Positions 17,958 through 27,747 of a stretch of DNA of 57,940 bases are shown here, one piece after another (position 1 is the first letter of the stretch; every line of letters begins with the position of its first letter). Origin of the DNA: Clostridia bacterium (GTDB taxonomy: Bacteria; Bacillota; Clostridia; UMGS1810); the NCBI GenBank assembly GCA_017416845.1, contig JAFQBA010000122.1, forward strand, positions 1-57,940, in the 5' to 3' direction. Under the pieces are notes generated by a model. That model was not told the origin of the DNA and searched no databases. It saw nothing but the letters and a program-made list of their open reading frames with translations. The translations under genes and the position numbers were made by a program.

Positions 17958-20900
17958 TTATTCTGCAATAACGTTTAGAGTGCTGCCCGGAGCAAGAGTA
18001 ATAAGCTCGTCCCCTACTCTGTAATAAAGAGTTTTGTCGGTGGTGTTGACTGTTTTGCTGCTTCCGGTTTTTGGAACGGAGAGTGTATTTTGAGCCATAA
18101 GATATGTAATTACTTCTCCGTTTGTGGCATACCAGATGTTTTCGCCTTCTAAGATTTGAGCAAATTCATCGATTGTTGTCTGAAGATAATCTTTGTTATA
18201 AACATTTTTGTCCTGAGTTTCGTCATATACCTTGAAATCCTTAGCATGAGCAAAGGGGAAGAAAAGAGTTTGCTCATTTGGGTTGGAATCTGCATAAAAC
18301 TCTGTCGCTTCAAGGAAATTTGAATAGATCATACGCATTGTGAAATAGCAATCAAGGGGATTGCGGAAATTCACAAGTCGGGCTATGGATGTGGGGTAAT
18401 CTGCCACGTTAGCCTCTTCTCCGGTATAAAAATCATTAGTTGCATAAACGTGTCCGCTTTGTTTCAAATATCCATGATATTTGTCTTTACCCACTACACT
18501 CCAATTACCGCTGGGTGGAGCATAGCCTATAACCTCTTCACCCCAATATTTTTCGATAAGCTCTTTGGCTTGAAGAAGATTATCATAATTTACCGCAGTA
18601 TAATCATGATCCCACGAATGGCTCACAAGTTCATGACCTGCATAAACAGATTTAAGATCGGAACCGGGGATATAATAGCTTCCGTTTTCATCAAGATGCT
18701 TGGCAATAATAGCAAAGCTTGCTTTAAGTCCGTTTCTGTTCAGCGCTTCCACAACATCTTTATCGCTGAGAGTTCCGTCATCAAAGCGAAGTGTTACTGC
18801 TTTGAAAGTGTTACCCGGATAAACCGCCTGAACGGTTTGGTCTGATGTGAGAGTTACATCAATAGTCACAGGTGCACTGTCGGGAAGAATTTCGTGTGTA
18901 TCAAGACTATAGCCATCACCGGCAGGGATTTCAACCGGATTGCCGCCAACGAGACACCAAAGATTAATATCGGAACTGTTGTAAATGGCATCATCGGTAA
19001 ATGTCAACTTATCCATTGCCGCAATGTAGGAATATACATCTTTGTTGGTTGCATACCATATATCGGATTTGTTTGCAAGTTTGGCAAGAAAATCATTCCA
19101 AAGAGTATAGCTTGAATCCCAACCGTTTGCCTCGGTGAAATCGTGATTGTGACCCCAGATTGAGAAGAGAGTCATTTCATTGGAATCAAGAGCAAGGTAA
19201 TCATCTGCAAGAGCAGACATTTTTTCATAGCTGTAACTCGGAATACTTGCTGTCATAACAAGGAACGGAAGCTCTGAAACCTCAGGAATCTTAAAGCTTT
19301 CAGAGTAACCGTTGTCCCTTCCGTACACATAACCGTTTTCTTTAAATACATTTGCAATCTGATCTTTTAAATCTTCAGGAATATAACCGTTGTCATATAC
19401 ATAACCAACCGCTGATTCACCAATTGCTTCTTTTATAACAGCATCAGCTTTGAGAAGCTCTTCTTCAAACTGATCGATTGATGTGTAAGGATTGTTCTTG
19501 TCATGTGAATGGGTGTAGGAATGGTTAGCAAGTTCATGACCTGCATAAAAAGAGGCAAGATTTTCTTTTTGAACACTATATTTAGTATCACCGCCGTCTG
19601 CACGACTGCCGACGATGTTAAATGTTGCTTTCATTCCATATTGATTGAACTTTGAAACCAATACTTCTTCGCCTTTTTTTCCGTCATCGATGCTGAAAGT
19701 AAGAGCTTTAAGCTTTCCGCCCGGATATGCCTTTACAACAGTTGTTCCGGCTTTTATTTCAGATCTTGTCAAAAGCATATCTGCTTCAAAAGGTTTGATT
19801 GTTTCTTCATCTTCAACAAAAAACGCTTTGTAATTTCTTGTGTATGCAAGACCACCGAGATCTTTGATGTGTTCTTCGATATTTAACATTCCATTGGAAG
19901 CTACTGTCAGTTCTTTGGAAACAAGACTCTCAAGAGTTTTTTGAGTTATATCGTAACCTGCTATATAGAGCTGAACTTTTTTTTCTGACATTGAACGGTT
20001 GATAATGCTTGCCTTAAAGACTGTGTCGTCTGCATCGACCTCATCTATTTTTGTACCACTTGCATTATAAAAACCGTAATCGGAATCGGGATCGGCAAAG
20101 AAAGTCTGTCCGAATTTGATGTTGTCGATGTAGAACTTTGAGCCGTATGAATTGGATTTGAAATCTACCTTTGTAAGAGCTTCGCTTCCGTTTGTAGAAT
20201 TCTGAAGTGTATACTCTTTTATTTTTCCGTTTGCATCAACAGTAGGAACACCATTTAATGCAATTGAGAATTTATCTTCGGAAAAATCAAATTCCATTGT
20301 AACATCAAGCCACTCGTTTATATCATATGTTCCAACCTTTTCGTGAACATAGCTTCCGTTTGTTGCGCCTCTTGTTCTTACCGAAACATCACCCGTCTTT
20401 TTGTTAAGATAAAGTATTGCAGGGTTGTATCCGCCGCTTGATTGATAAAGATATACGGTGTGGAGTACGTCGATTGTTGATGCGGGATCAAAGTAGATTG
20501 AAAAATCAAGAACAAATTCATCGGGGATTGATATTGCATCAACATTGTTACGGAAACAGGTAGCATAGTCACCAAGTCCGTCATTTTTGCTGGCAGAGTA
20601 CAGATACATAACATCATTATCGGGATTCTTGGGGTCTTTTCTTACTTCTGCTATTGCCGAACCCGATGGAGATGTTTGCCATATATTTGTATCAAACTTG
20701 CCGCCATCAAAGTTTTCGGTAATTATATTATAATCGGATTCTGTTTTAAAAGTAACATTATGTGAAACGAAAGATCCGTATACATCTTCGAGATGTCCGA
20801 AATCAAGAGTGTATTCCCTGTTGTAGGAAAGACTTTTTGCAAGTTCAAGAGTAAGAACTTTTCCGTTTACCGTTGCAGATTTTATGAGAGATTCATCACC

Positions 20901-21773
20901 GTTTAAGGAAATGTATTTTGCACTGCCCGGTTTAATATCGTGATTGAAAGTGTAAACAAGGTTTGTATCTACCGACACCTGAGATGCCCCATCCGAAACA
21001 GTTGAGGAGGTAACAGAAAAATATGTTCCGTCATCTGCGGGAGTTACAGCTTGTCGCCACGAGATATCATCAACCCACATTGTGCCGACAACCCATGATG
21101 GGAGCTTAATCTGCATTGTGTGTACAAATGATGTGTCAAGCTTTACTCCGGTAATACCGGTTGTATCACTTTCTGCTGTGTGTGAAGAAAGTGAAAACAC
21201 TTTGGTTCCGTTTGATTTTACAAAAGGTTCACCGTCAAGCCATGCACGATAAGTGGCTGTTTTCAAATCCACATCAACACGGAAATCGTGCCACGCACCA
21301 TAGGTTATGGCTTTTTTGGTGTCGGAATTTTCAAATACAGAAACAGTACCGTCGTTTGTAAATGTCATAAGTGCCTTGAGTTCGGAAATAAGCTTGTTTG
21401 TGTTCTCGTTGTAAACATAAACATTGAAAAGATTGAATGTGCCTGTTCCCTCTTCAAATGCCATTTTACAATCCATGATAAGTCTGTCTTTTATGGATGT
21501 TGGGGTATTGGAAGAGTTTAATATAACCTGCTTATCTCCGTCTGCTCTCGACAGCTTTGCGGCAAGGTTTGCCGCATCGCCGTCTTTTTCTTTAGTTAAA
21601 ATTTCAACATCTTTAATGTTGGAGTTTGTTTTTGTGGATACCCACTGAGTGTTAAGAGTTGTAGTGGAAAATGAATCCTCTATTTTCAGCACTTGTTCTG
21701 ATGCATAGCCGGGAAGCGTGAAAACAGAAAGAATCATTGAAACAATAATCAAAAATGATAAAAATTTCTTCAT
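17958..21773 (-). CDS. Exported tandem NodB polysaccharide deacetylase on a LamG/Ig chassis
   Basis: A 1271-residue exported protein. Signal peptide (1-24), LamG 1 (25-240), SbsA-type Ig (250-345), LamG 2 (350-557), a beta module (565-665), then two NodB/CE4 domains (about 680-915 and 985-1225), each ending in the phrase IWYATN. NodB 1 has IDDG (695-698) and H751xxxH755. NodB 2 has FDDG (997-1000), H1052xxxH1056 and APPSG (1085-1089), a good match to the RPPxG motif. NodB 1 lacks an RPPxG-like segment, reading YVYDNGYIP instead. CE4 enzymes remove N- or O-acetyl groups from glycans using the Asp-His-His metal site. Residues 1-665 match the front of the phosphodiesterase gene upstream. Confidence 0.85.
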   Translation of the reverse strand: MKKFLSFLIIVSMILSVFTLPGYASEQVLKIEDSFSTTTLNTQWVSTKTNSNIKDVEILTKEKDGDAANLAAKLSRADGDKQVILNSSNTPTSIKDRLIMDCKMAFEEGTGTFNLFNVYVYNENTNKLISELKALMTFTNDGTVSVFENSDTKKAITYGAWHDFRVDVDLKTATYRAWLDGEPFVKSNGTKVFSLSSHTAESDTTGITGVKLDTSFVHTMQIKLPSWVVGTMWVDDISWRQAVTPADDGTYFSVTSSTVSDGASQVSVDTNLVYTFNHDIKPGSAKYISLNGDESLIKSATVNGKVLTLELAKSLSYNREYTLDFGHLEDVYGSFVSHNVTFKTESDYNIITENFDGGKFDTNIWQTSPSGSAIAEVRKDPKNPDNDVMYLYSASKNDGLGDYATCFRNNVDAISIPDEFVLDFSIYFDPASTIDVLHTVYLYQSSGGYNPAILYLNKKTGDVSVRTRGATNGSYVHEKVGTYDINEWLDVTMEFDFSEDKFSIALNGVPTVDANGKIKEYTLQNSTNGSEALTKVDFKSNSYGSKFYIDNIKFGQTFFADPDSDYGFYNASGTKIDEVDADDTVFKASIINRSMSEKKVQLYIAGYDITQKTLESLVSKELTVASNGMLNIEEHIKDLGGLAYTRNYKAFFVEDEETIKPFEADMLLTRSEIKAGTTVVKAYPGGKLKALTFSIDDGKKGEEVLVSKFNQYGMKATFNIVGSRADGGDTKYSVQKENLASFYAGHELANHSYTHSHDKNNPYTSIDQFEEELLKADAVIKEAIGESAVGYVYDNGYIPEDLKDQIANVFKENGYVYGRDNGYSESFKIPEVSELPFLVMTASIPSYSYEKMSALADDYLALDSNEMTLFSIWGHNHDFTEANGWDSSYTLWNDFLAKLANKSDIWYATNKDVYSYIAAMDKLTFTDDAIYNSSDINLWCLVGGNPVEIPAGDGYSLDTHEILPDSAPVTIDVTLTSDQTVQAVYPGNTFKAVTLRFDDGTLSDKDVVEALNRNGLKASFAIIAKHLDENGSYYIPGSDLKSVYAGHELVSHSWDHDYTAVNYDNLLQAKELIEKYWGEEVIGYAPPSGNWSVVGKDKYHGYLKQSGHVYATNDFYTGEEANVADYPTSIARLVNFRNPLDCYFTMRMIYSNFLEATEFYADSNPNEQTLFFPFAHAKDFKVYDETQDKNVYNKDYLQTTIDEFAQILEGENIWYATNGEVITYLMAQNTLSVPKTGSSKTVNTTDKTLYYRVGDELITLAPGSTLNVIAE

Positions 21774-21797
21774 GTTATTCCTTCTTTCTTACCTTTA

Positions 21798-24700
21798 TTA
21801 TTTTCCGTAATAGGATTTGAGTGCGGCAAGGTCGTAGCTATCGAGTACGCCGTCAAAAATCATAAATTCATCAATTGTCGCATGGAAGGGTGTCCAGTAT
21901 TTTCCGTCACCGCCCTGACCGATTGAAAACTTACAACCTTCTTTACCGTCTGCTGTTTTTGCAAGGAGTGAAGTTGTTGCAATTTTGTAGCTTTGGAATT
22001 CGTTAAAATCAAATGAAACAAGGAACTGTTTACCCACACGGTCATATACAAATGTTACGTGCATCCATCCGTCATTATAGTTTTCGGGAAGGTCAAAATA
22101 TGCTCTGTCATAGGATGATCCGTCACCGATTTGAACTCCGAGTCTGTTGGAATTGGAGAGATATACCGATATTCCCTGTCCTTTTGTTCCGGTTGAAGCA
22201 AGGTCCTGAGTTGAGAATATGGGTGTTGTGCTGCCGTTAATTGAATTTACATTAAGCCAGAATGACGAAGAGAAACTGTCGGTGCTGAGTTTGTAATCAT
22301 CAACAGTGAGATAATCAACATATGAGTTCAGATATAAACCGTTTCCGAAATATCCCTCACGGTATTTGATTGTTCCTATTTCACTTACGGTTGATGCCGC
22401 TGCAGTATTTTCGGTTGATTTATCAAAGGGCATGTATATTTCAAGGTTGTTGTCGGTGATGTAGTTTGTGATGTATGCCGAGCTGTCTTTTGAAGGTGTT
22501 GAAACAGGTTTGTGAGCACGAATATTTTCGGACTCTTCGATGTCGGCAATACCTGTTTCAATGCCGTAGTAACGTGCAAGGTCGTTTATGTCATTGCGGT
22601 TAAATGCACCGTTAAACATCATAAATTCATCAAGTGAAAGACCGGCTGAATCGCCAAATCCCTTCGGATAGTCATTACCTATGAAAAGCTTGCCGCCATA
22701 TGATGTTGACATTGAAGATGCTGCCATTGAAACTCCGTTATCACTTTCCATCGGAACAGTAACCGGCTCACCAAAGTCAAATGCAATGCTTATTGTGCCT
22801 GCATCTCTATCCACAATATAGAGAAGATGCATCCAGCCTCTGTCATAGTCTTCGGGGAGAGGTGTTGTAAAGCTCATTTTGTTTGTGCCGTCATGGAAGT
22901 TAAACAATGCATAGTAAGGATTTTCAAGACTTGTATCTCTTGCAAATGCAAGGATATGACCTTTGCTTGAGCAGTTTGTTGTACCATTCCAACCCTTTGT
23001 GGTAAATATGGGTCTTGAATATGCACAGGGAGTCTTTACCCATGTTGAAATTGTGTAGCTATCCTTTGCAGTGTCGTAATTATTAAGAATAAGTGAGCCG
23101 TTATCAAGATTAACACCGTTTCCGAAATATCCCGGTTCATATTTGATTTCACCATCAGTGCTCATTACATTTCCAAGAGATTCGTTAAGGTTTCCGTCAA
23201 AGGGGAAATAGGTAACAAGCTCTTCGTCAACAAAATTAGTTACATAAGCTTCGCTTGCCTTGGCAGGTGTTGCTGTGGGAACGTGGTATCTTGGATTGTC
23301 GGGATCGTAATATACATTTCTTTCGCCGGCGGTTATTCCTTCGAACACGCCGTCAGGAACACGAGCTGACATATATTCGGGAACATCAAGACCAAGGGCA
23401 GTGAGAACAATTGCCGCAGTGTCTCTGATTTCCATGTCCCCTATTGTGCTTCCCTGAGGTACGGTTTTACCTTTTATGCCAAAAATCGCAAATTTTTCGG
23501 CATCGGTGAGCTGACCGTGAGTTCCCTTTGGAGTTCCGCCATGGTCGGTGGTCACAATAAAGAGTGTGTCTTCCATAATGCCTTTGGCTTCAATGGCATC
23601 ATAAATCTGTCCTATCTGATTGTCCACATCGGTAATTTCAGCAAGGTGAGCTGATGAGCCGTATCCGTTTGCGTGACCTATTGCATCGGGGTCGTTGAGG
23701 TGGATATATGTGAGTGACTTATTATCATATGAAAGTTCTTCGGTGATATATCTCACAGCTTCAGCTGTACCGTTGGCATCACCGTTTCTGTATTTATAGA
23801 TTTTTCCGTTTATGCTGTCATCGTTATCAATTGTTTCAACAATACCGACATTTATTCCACTCCAGGTTGCAATGGATGCAACGTCTGCCCCGGGAATTTC
23901 TTCGCTGACAATGCGAAGAATGGTTGGGAATTTTGACTCGGGGTCACGGGTTGTTGTTTCAACAAGTGTGTTGTCATTAAGGGCGTGCAAATCGGGTGTT
24001 ACACCTGTGAGACACGATGCCCAGGAATGTGAGCTTGATGTGGGAATTGCAACAAGCATATCATCGGTAAATGCACCTTGTGCAAAAATATTGTCCATGT
24101 TGGGAGTTGAAGTTTTGTTTGAGAAAGTTCCCATACCGTCGACACCCACAATTACAACATGTTTGTAGCTGTCATCTGAAGGATCGTATTCATTTCCCGG
24201 TGCAATTTCACATCTGGTAAGACCGGATTCTGAGCCGTAGGGTTCGAGGCTTTCTTCATCTTTAACATAAAACGCCTTGTATCTGAGTTGACTTACATCT
24301 TCTTTGAGATTTTCAATGTGCTCTTCAACGTTCAAAATACCGTTTGAGGGCACAACACAATCAACAACATCAAGTCTTTCAAGAGTGTTTTCCGTTTTGT
24401 CATATCCTGCAAGATAAAGAACAAGGTTTTCATCGAATGCACCACGGTTAATTATGCTTGCTTTATAAACAGTGTCTTTTGGGTCAAGCAGACAGATTGC
24501 ATTGCCGTTTTTGTTGTAGAAACCGTATGCCGATGATTTGTCTGCAATGATTGTGCGTGAAAGCTGTACATCGTCAATGTAGAACTTTGCAACCGGAGTA
24601 TTGCAAGTAAAGTTTATTCTTGAAATCTTTTTCGCATTATTGGTTGGTTTGAACAGTGTGTATTCTTCTTCGCAAGGTTCACCGTTTACGGCGATTTTGA

Positions 24701-26177
24701 ATTTATCGTTGCTTATATCAAACTGAAGAGCAATCTCAACCCATTCACCCTTACTCCAGGTTTTTCCTGTGGAAACATACGTCGAAGCACCATCGGCACC
24801 TCTTGTTCTAACTCTGATATCTCTGGGTTTTGCGTCATTATTATAAAAATACAAAAGTGATGCATTTGTTGTTGAAGCGCCCATTTCATCATCTGAACGA
24901 ACATCAAGAAGTGTTAACGCACCGGTTGTTGTTTCTTCATCAATTAATATTTTGAATTTAACAGTGGTTTCATCCGAGAAATTATAACCCTGCTCTGTGT
25001 GGATGTATGCATTTGTTCCGGATTCCATACAACTGATTAAAAATGATTTATCGCCGCTATAACGAGGAAGTGGTGAATTTACAATTTTAAATTCATTGCC
25101 TGAATTTCCTGCCGGGTCATATTTTCCTGCAGTATTGAGTTTGGTATCGTTATAACGACCATCATCAAAATTTTCTTCAAGCATTCCGTATGAAGTAAGT
25201 GTTGTAAATGTGATGGAATCGTCGGTGAAGGAGCCGTAATCTGCTTCAAGATCTCCAAATGATAATTTATATTCTGTTCCGTAATTCAAAGGTTTTGCCA
25301 ATGTAATTGTCAAAGTGTCACCGGACACTTCGGTCTCTTTTATATAATTTGTGTCATTATTTATGGCAATAGCGTTTTCTGTTCCGGGTTTAATATTGTG
25401 AGTAAATGTATACTCAAGAACCGGATTCACACCTACATTTGATGCTCCATCCGAAACGCTTGCGGATTCAATTTCAAAATTCTTTCCGAATTCATCCGCA
25501 AATACGGGTGTACGCCAGAAAACATCATCTATCCACAGTCCTGATTCGGCACTGCAGCATATCTGTGTTGTTATAATATTTGTGTTGGCATCAACACTTC
25601 CCGAACTGGCGGAAATCGGGAATGATGTTCTTCCGGATGAATCTTTTAAAAGCTTTCCGTCAATATAAGCGGAATATTCTCCCGTTGCACAGGTCACATC
25701 AATCTTAACACTGCACCATGTGTCAAGTTTGAGAGCAGCGGAAGCTGTCGGATATTCTGTTATGTAAACAACTTCTTTTGCGGAGTCATATGTAAGAAGT
25801 CTTTTGGTTTCAAGTCTGACAGAGGTGGATGTTTCAGGTGAATAAAATTTGAAGAAGCTTGTGGTTGATGTACAATAATCAACAGCAAGATCAAACTCAA
25901 AAATTGCTCTGCCGGTGAAAGCTGTATTCTTGTAATAATTCATAAGTCTTGAATTGGCAGCTTTTGAAACATATGCCGCATGATTTTCGGCATTGCCGTC
26001 TTTGGCAAAAGTATCTAATTCAGCACCCGAATCGGAGGTTTTTCTCCACAGGGTTTCATCGTATCCGTTTTCGAAATCATCCTCAATTTTCTGAAGAGTT
26101 TCTGCCGCATACGAGGGAACGGAAAATATTCCCAACACAAAAATTAGTGTTAAAAGCAATGATGTAATTTTTTTCAT
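21798..26177 (-). CDS. Exported type I phosphodiesterase/alkaline-phosphatase-superfamily enzyme with four LamG domains
   Basis: An exported protein (1459 residues; positions count from the ATG two codons upstream). Signal peptide to about 27, LamG (30-225), SbsA-type Ig (237-328), LamG (335-545), beta module (550-660), catalytic domain (about 672-955), LamG (985-1195) and LamG (1225-1461). The catalytic domain shows GVDGMG (D682), a nucleophile region PTSSSHS (714-720), LNDPDAIGH (D831, D833, H837) and TTDHGG (D880, H881) with H889: the metal ligands of the phosphodiesterase/nucleotide pyrophosphatase branch. It could remove phosphate or phosphodiester substituents from a glycan or teichoic acid. 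ATG 26177 is preferred because AAAGGA lies nine bases before it. Confidence 0.85.
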   Translation of the reverse strand: MKKITSLLLTLIFVLGIFSVPSYAAETLQKIEDDFENGYDETLWRKTSDSGAELDTFAKDGNAENHAAYVSKAANSRLMNYYKNTAFTGRAIFEFDLAVDYCTSTTSFFKFYSPETSTSVRLETKRLLTYDSAKEVVYITEYPTASAALKLDTWCSVKIDVTCATGEYSAYIDGKLLKDSSGRTSFPISASSGSVDANTNIITTQICCSAESGLWIDDVFWRTPVFADEFGKNFEIESASVSDGASNVGVNPVLEYTFTHNIKPGTENAIAINNDTNYIKETEVSGDTLTITLAKPLNYGTEYKLSFGDLEADYGSFTDDSITFTTLTSYGMLEENFDDGRYNDTKLNTAGKYDPAGNSGNEFKIVNSPLPRYSGDKSFLISCMESGTNAYIHTEQGYNFSDETTVKFKILIDEETTTGALTLLDVRSDDEMGASTTNASLLYFYNNDAKPRDIRVRTRGADGASTYVSTGKTWSKGEWVEIALQFDISNDKFKIAVNGEPCEEEYTLFKPTNNAKKISRINFTCNTPVAKFYIDDVQLSRTIIADKSSAYGFYNKNGNAICLLDPKDTVYKASIINRGAFDENLVLYLAGYDKTENTLERLDVVDCVVPSNGILNVEEHIENLKEDVSQLRYKAFYVKDEESLEPYGSESGLTRCEIAPGNEYDPSDDSYKHVVIVGVDGMGTFSNKTSTPNMDNIFAQGAFTDDMLVAIPTSSSHSWASCLTGVTPDLHALNDNTLVETTTRDPESKFPTILRIVSEEIPGADVASIATWSGINVGIVETIDNDDSINGKIYKYRNGDANGTAEAVRYITEELSYDNKSLTYIHLNDPDAIGHANGYGSSAHLAEITDVDNQIGQIYDAIEAKGIMEDTLFIVTTDHGGTPKGTHGQLTDAEKFAIFGIKGKTVPQGSTIGDMEIRDTAAIVLTALGLDVPEYMSARVPDGVFEGITAGERNVYYDPDNPRYHVPTATPAKASEAYVTNFVDEELVTYFPFDGNLNESLGNVMSTDGEIKYEPGYFGNGVNLDNGSLILNNYDTAKDSYTISTWVKTPCAYSRPIFTTKGWNGTTNCSSKGHILAFARDTSLENPYYALFNFHDGTNKMSFTTPLPEDYDRGWMHLLYIVDRDAGTISIAFDFGEPVTVPMESDNGVSMAASSMSTSYGGKLFIGNDYPKGFGDSAGLSLDEFMMFNGAFNRNDINDLARYYGIETGIADIEESENIRAHKPVSTPSKDSSAYITNYITDNNLEIYMPFDKSTENTAAASTVSEIGTIKYREGYFGNGLYLNSYVDYLTVDDYKLSTDSFSSSFWLNVNSINGSTTPIFSTQDLASTGTKGQGISVYLSNSNRLGVQIGDGSSYDRAYFDLPENYNDGWMHVTFVYDRVGKQFLVSFDFNEFQSYKIATTSLLAKTADGKEGCKFSIGQGGDGKYWTPFHATIDEFMIFDGVLDSYDLAALKSYYGK

Positions 26178-26229
26178 TTTCATTCATCCTTTCTGTTTAA
26201 CCGTTATATTGCAAATTAATATATTTAAA

Positions 26230-26259
26230 CTGTTATCAATCCATACAAATTAATAACAG
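26230..26259 (-). other. Weak hairpin in the only long gap of the surface operon
   Basis: CTGTTAT (26230-26236) and ATAACAG (26253-26259) form a seven-base inverted repeat inside the 92-base gap between the first and second genes. There is no T run, so it is not a clear terminator; it may be an mRNA processing or stability element. Confidence 0.3.
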
Positions 26260-26275
26260 ATTGAATCCGAAATCC

Positions 26276-27661
26276 TCACGGAATTCGGGCAACCGAAGTT
26301 TCGCAAATGTTTGATATTTCTAAAATTGAATCTTTGTTTCTTCGGAGGAAAATCTTTATTGATGAACCGTCCGGCAAAGTCTCAAAGTTTATGCTAACCG
26401 CTTTAGCCTCGGAGGGCAAAAGCAAAAGTTCAATTATTTTTGAACCAATCATTTTTCCGTTTTTGTCGTAGACCGCACCCACAAGGGTATAATTCTCATT
26501 TCCGACAGGGTTTTCGTTTTCGATTTTTAAGCTAAAACTTGTAAGTTTTGAATCTATATCCGAAATGACACTGCCATCACTGCCCTTAAAACACATATCA
26601 TATATGCGAAGAGCAGGTGAAACCGAAAGATCATCAATCCACATTTTTGCACCAACGCCGTTTACTACGGTGTTGTTTTTGAATTGAAGATTATATATGA
26701 GATTGGAATTTCCTGTTGGATTTTTCAGATTAAATTCTTTATCTGTTTCGCCGTCTGTTATTGCAATACCGTCAATATATGCATTGAAGGTGTCGGAATA
26801 AAGGTCGACAGAAAGAGTAATTCTGTGCCAGCTTTTGTATTCGAACAAAAATCCCGAATCGGCATAAGAGCTGCCATCCGCAAACAAGACTTTTCCTTTT
26901 GCATTGTCCTTTTGCGGCACAAAATGAATGAGAGATGTGTTGGAAACACTGTTTTGTGACGAAAGTTTTTCTTTGGTGTACATATGTACAAATGAAACAG
27001 TTGAAATCAAATCCTCGGCACTTTCAAACATAAATCTGAAATCTATCACAGCTTTTCCGGGAAGACAAAAGTCGTCAATTCCGTCACCGTTTTTATCGAA
27101 TTTGGGATTTTCGATACGAGCCTGTGCAGTGTTTGCATCAAGTTTGAGGGCTTTGTTGGAAGAGTCGGCAGGGTCTGTTTCAACCGTAATTATTCCGTAG
27201 CCGCTGTAGCCAAAGATGTTTGTATACCATTTTTCTTTTACGGCATCAATCCCTTCTTCAAAATTATCCGAAAGCCCGGGGTAATCATTTTCCGCCATTG
27301 TCGAAAAGGTTATATTGCCAATTGGTGAAGGGTTTGAATATAGGTCATTTACCGTTTCCAGAGAAAGTGTGTATATCCTTGAATATTCAAGCTCATGAGC
27401 AAGATATATATTAAGGGTTGTGCCGTTTATCTTGTGACCTGAAATAAGTTCCGTGCTTCCGTTTAGCGTAAATTTGTTGTCGCAGGGGTCGAGTCTGTGA
27501 TTAAACTCAAAGCAAAGCACGGGATTTATACTTACATTTCGTTCACCGTCACAGATGCTTTGGCTAATCATCTTAAATTCATCTTCAGCTTCGGCAACAG
27601 GACACCTGACTAAACTTAAAATAAACAAAAGAATAAACACTATTAAATTTTTGTTTTTCAT
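26276..27661 (-). CDS. Exported Ig-like/LamG-like protein, first gene of the surface operon
   Basis: A 461-residue protein with a signal peptide (about 1-26), SbsA-type Ig-like domain (30-125), LamG-like domain (130-345) and C-terminal beta module (348-455). It is a shorter paralogue of the product of 15913-17931, lacking only the first LamG domain: shared stretches include NTAQARIENP, VSFVHMY, NSNLIYN against NANLIYN, and a calcium-loop-like DKNGDGIDDF. It has an intact signal peptide and reading frame, so it is not a broken copy. It is preceded by GGGGGTG and a good minus-strand promoter at 27718-27747. Confidence 0.75.
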   Translation of the reverse strand: MKNKNLIVFILLFILSLVRCPVAEAEDEFKMISQSICDGERNVSINPVLCFEFNHRLDPCDNKFTLNGSTELISGHKINGTTLNIYLAHELEYSRIYTLSLETVNDLYSNPSPIGNITFSTMAENDYPGLSDNFEEGIDAVKEKWYTNIFGYSGYGIITVETDPADSSNKALKLDANTAQARIENPKFDKNGDGIDDFCLPGKAVIDFRFMFESAEDLISTVSFVHMYTKEKLSSQNSVSNTSLIHFVPQKDNAKGKVLFADGSSYADSGFLFEYKSWHRITLSVDLYSDTFNAYIDGIAITDGETDKEFNLKNPTGNSNLIYNLQFKNNTVVNGVGAKMWIDDLSVSPALRIYDMCFKGSDGSVISDIDSKLTSFSLKIENENPVGNENYTLVGAVYDKNGKMIGSKIIELLLLPSEAKAVSINFETLPDGSSIKIFLRRNKDSILEISNICETSVARIP

Positions 27662-27717
27662 GTCCCCCTATCACCCCCAAAACATATGGTTTTATAATAT
27701 TTTCATTTTACAATTTT

Positions 27718-27747
27718 ATTATAATTCAAAAGCAAAGAATCAGTCAA
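27718..27747 (-). promoter_or_regulatory. Promoter of the 22-kb surface operon
   Basis: On the minus strand: -35 TTGACT (27742-27747), 18-base spacer, -10 TATAAT (27718-27723). The octamer AAGCAAAG lies in the spacer, read on the plus strand. It is the only strong promoter seen for the eight genes. Confidence 0.75.

Noticed and set aside
26184..26275. Internal promoter before the phosphodiesterase gene
   Set aside because: A TTGTAT/TATATT pair can be found only with a 19-base spacer in very AT-rich sequence; too weak to call.
26276..27661. Possible pseudogene, as a truncated copy of the fourth gene of the operon
   Set aside because: Signal peptide, reading frame, ribosome site and the calcium-like loop are all intact.
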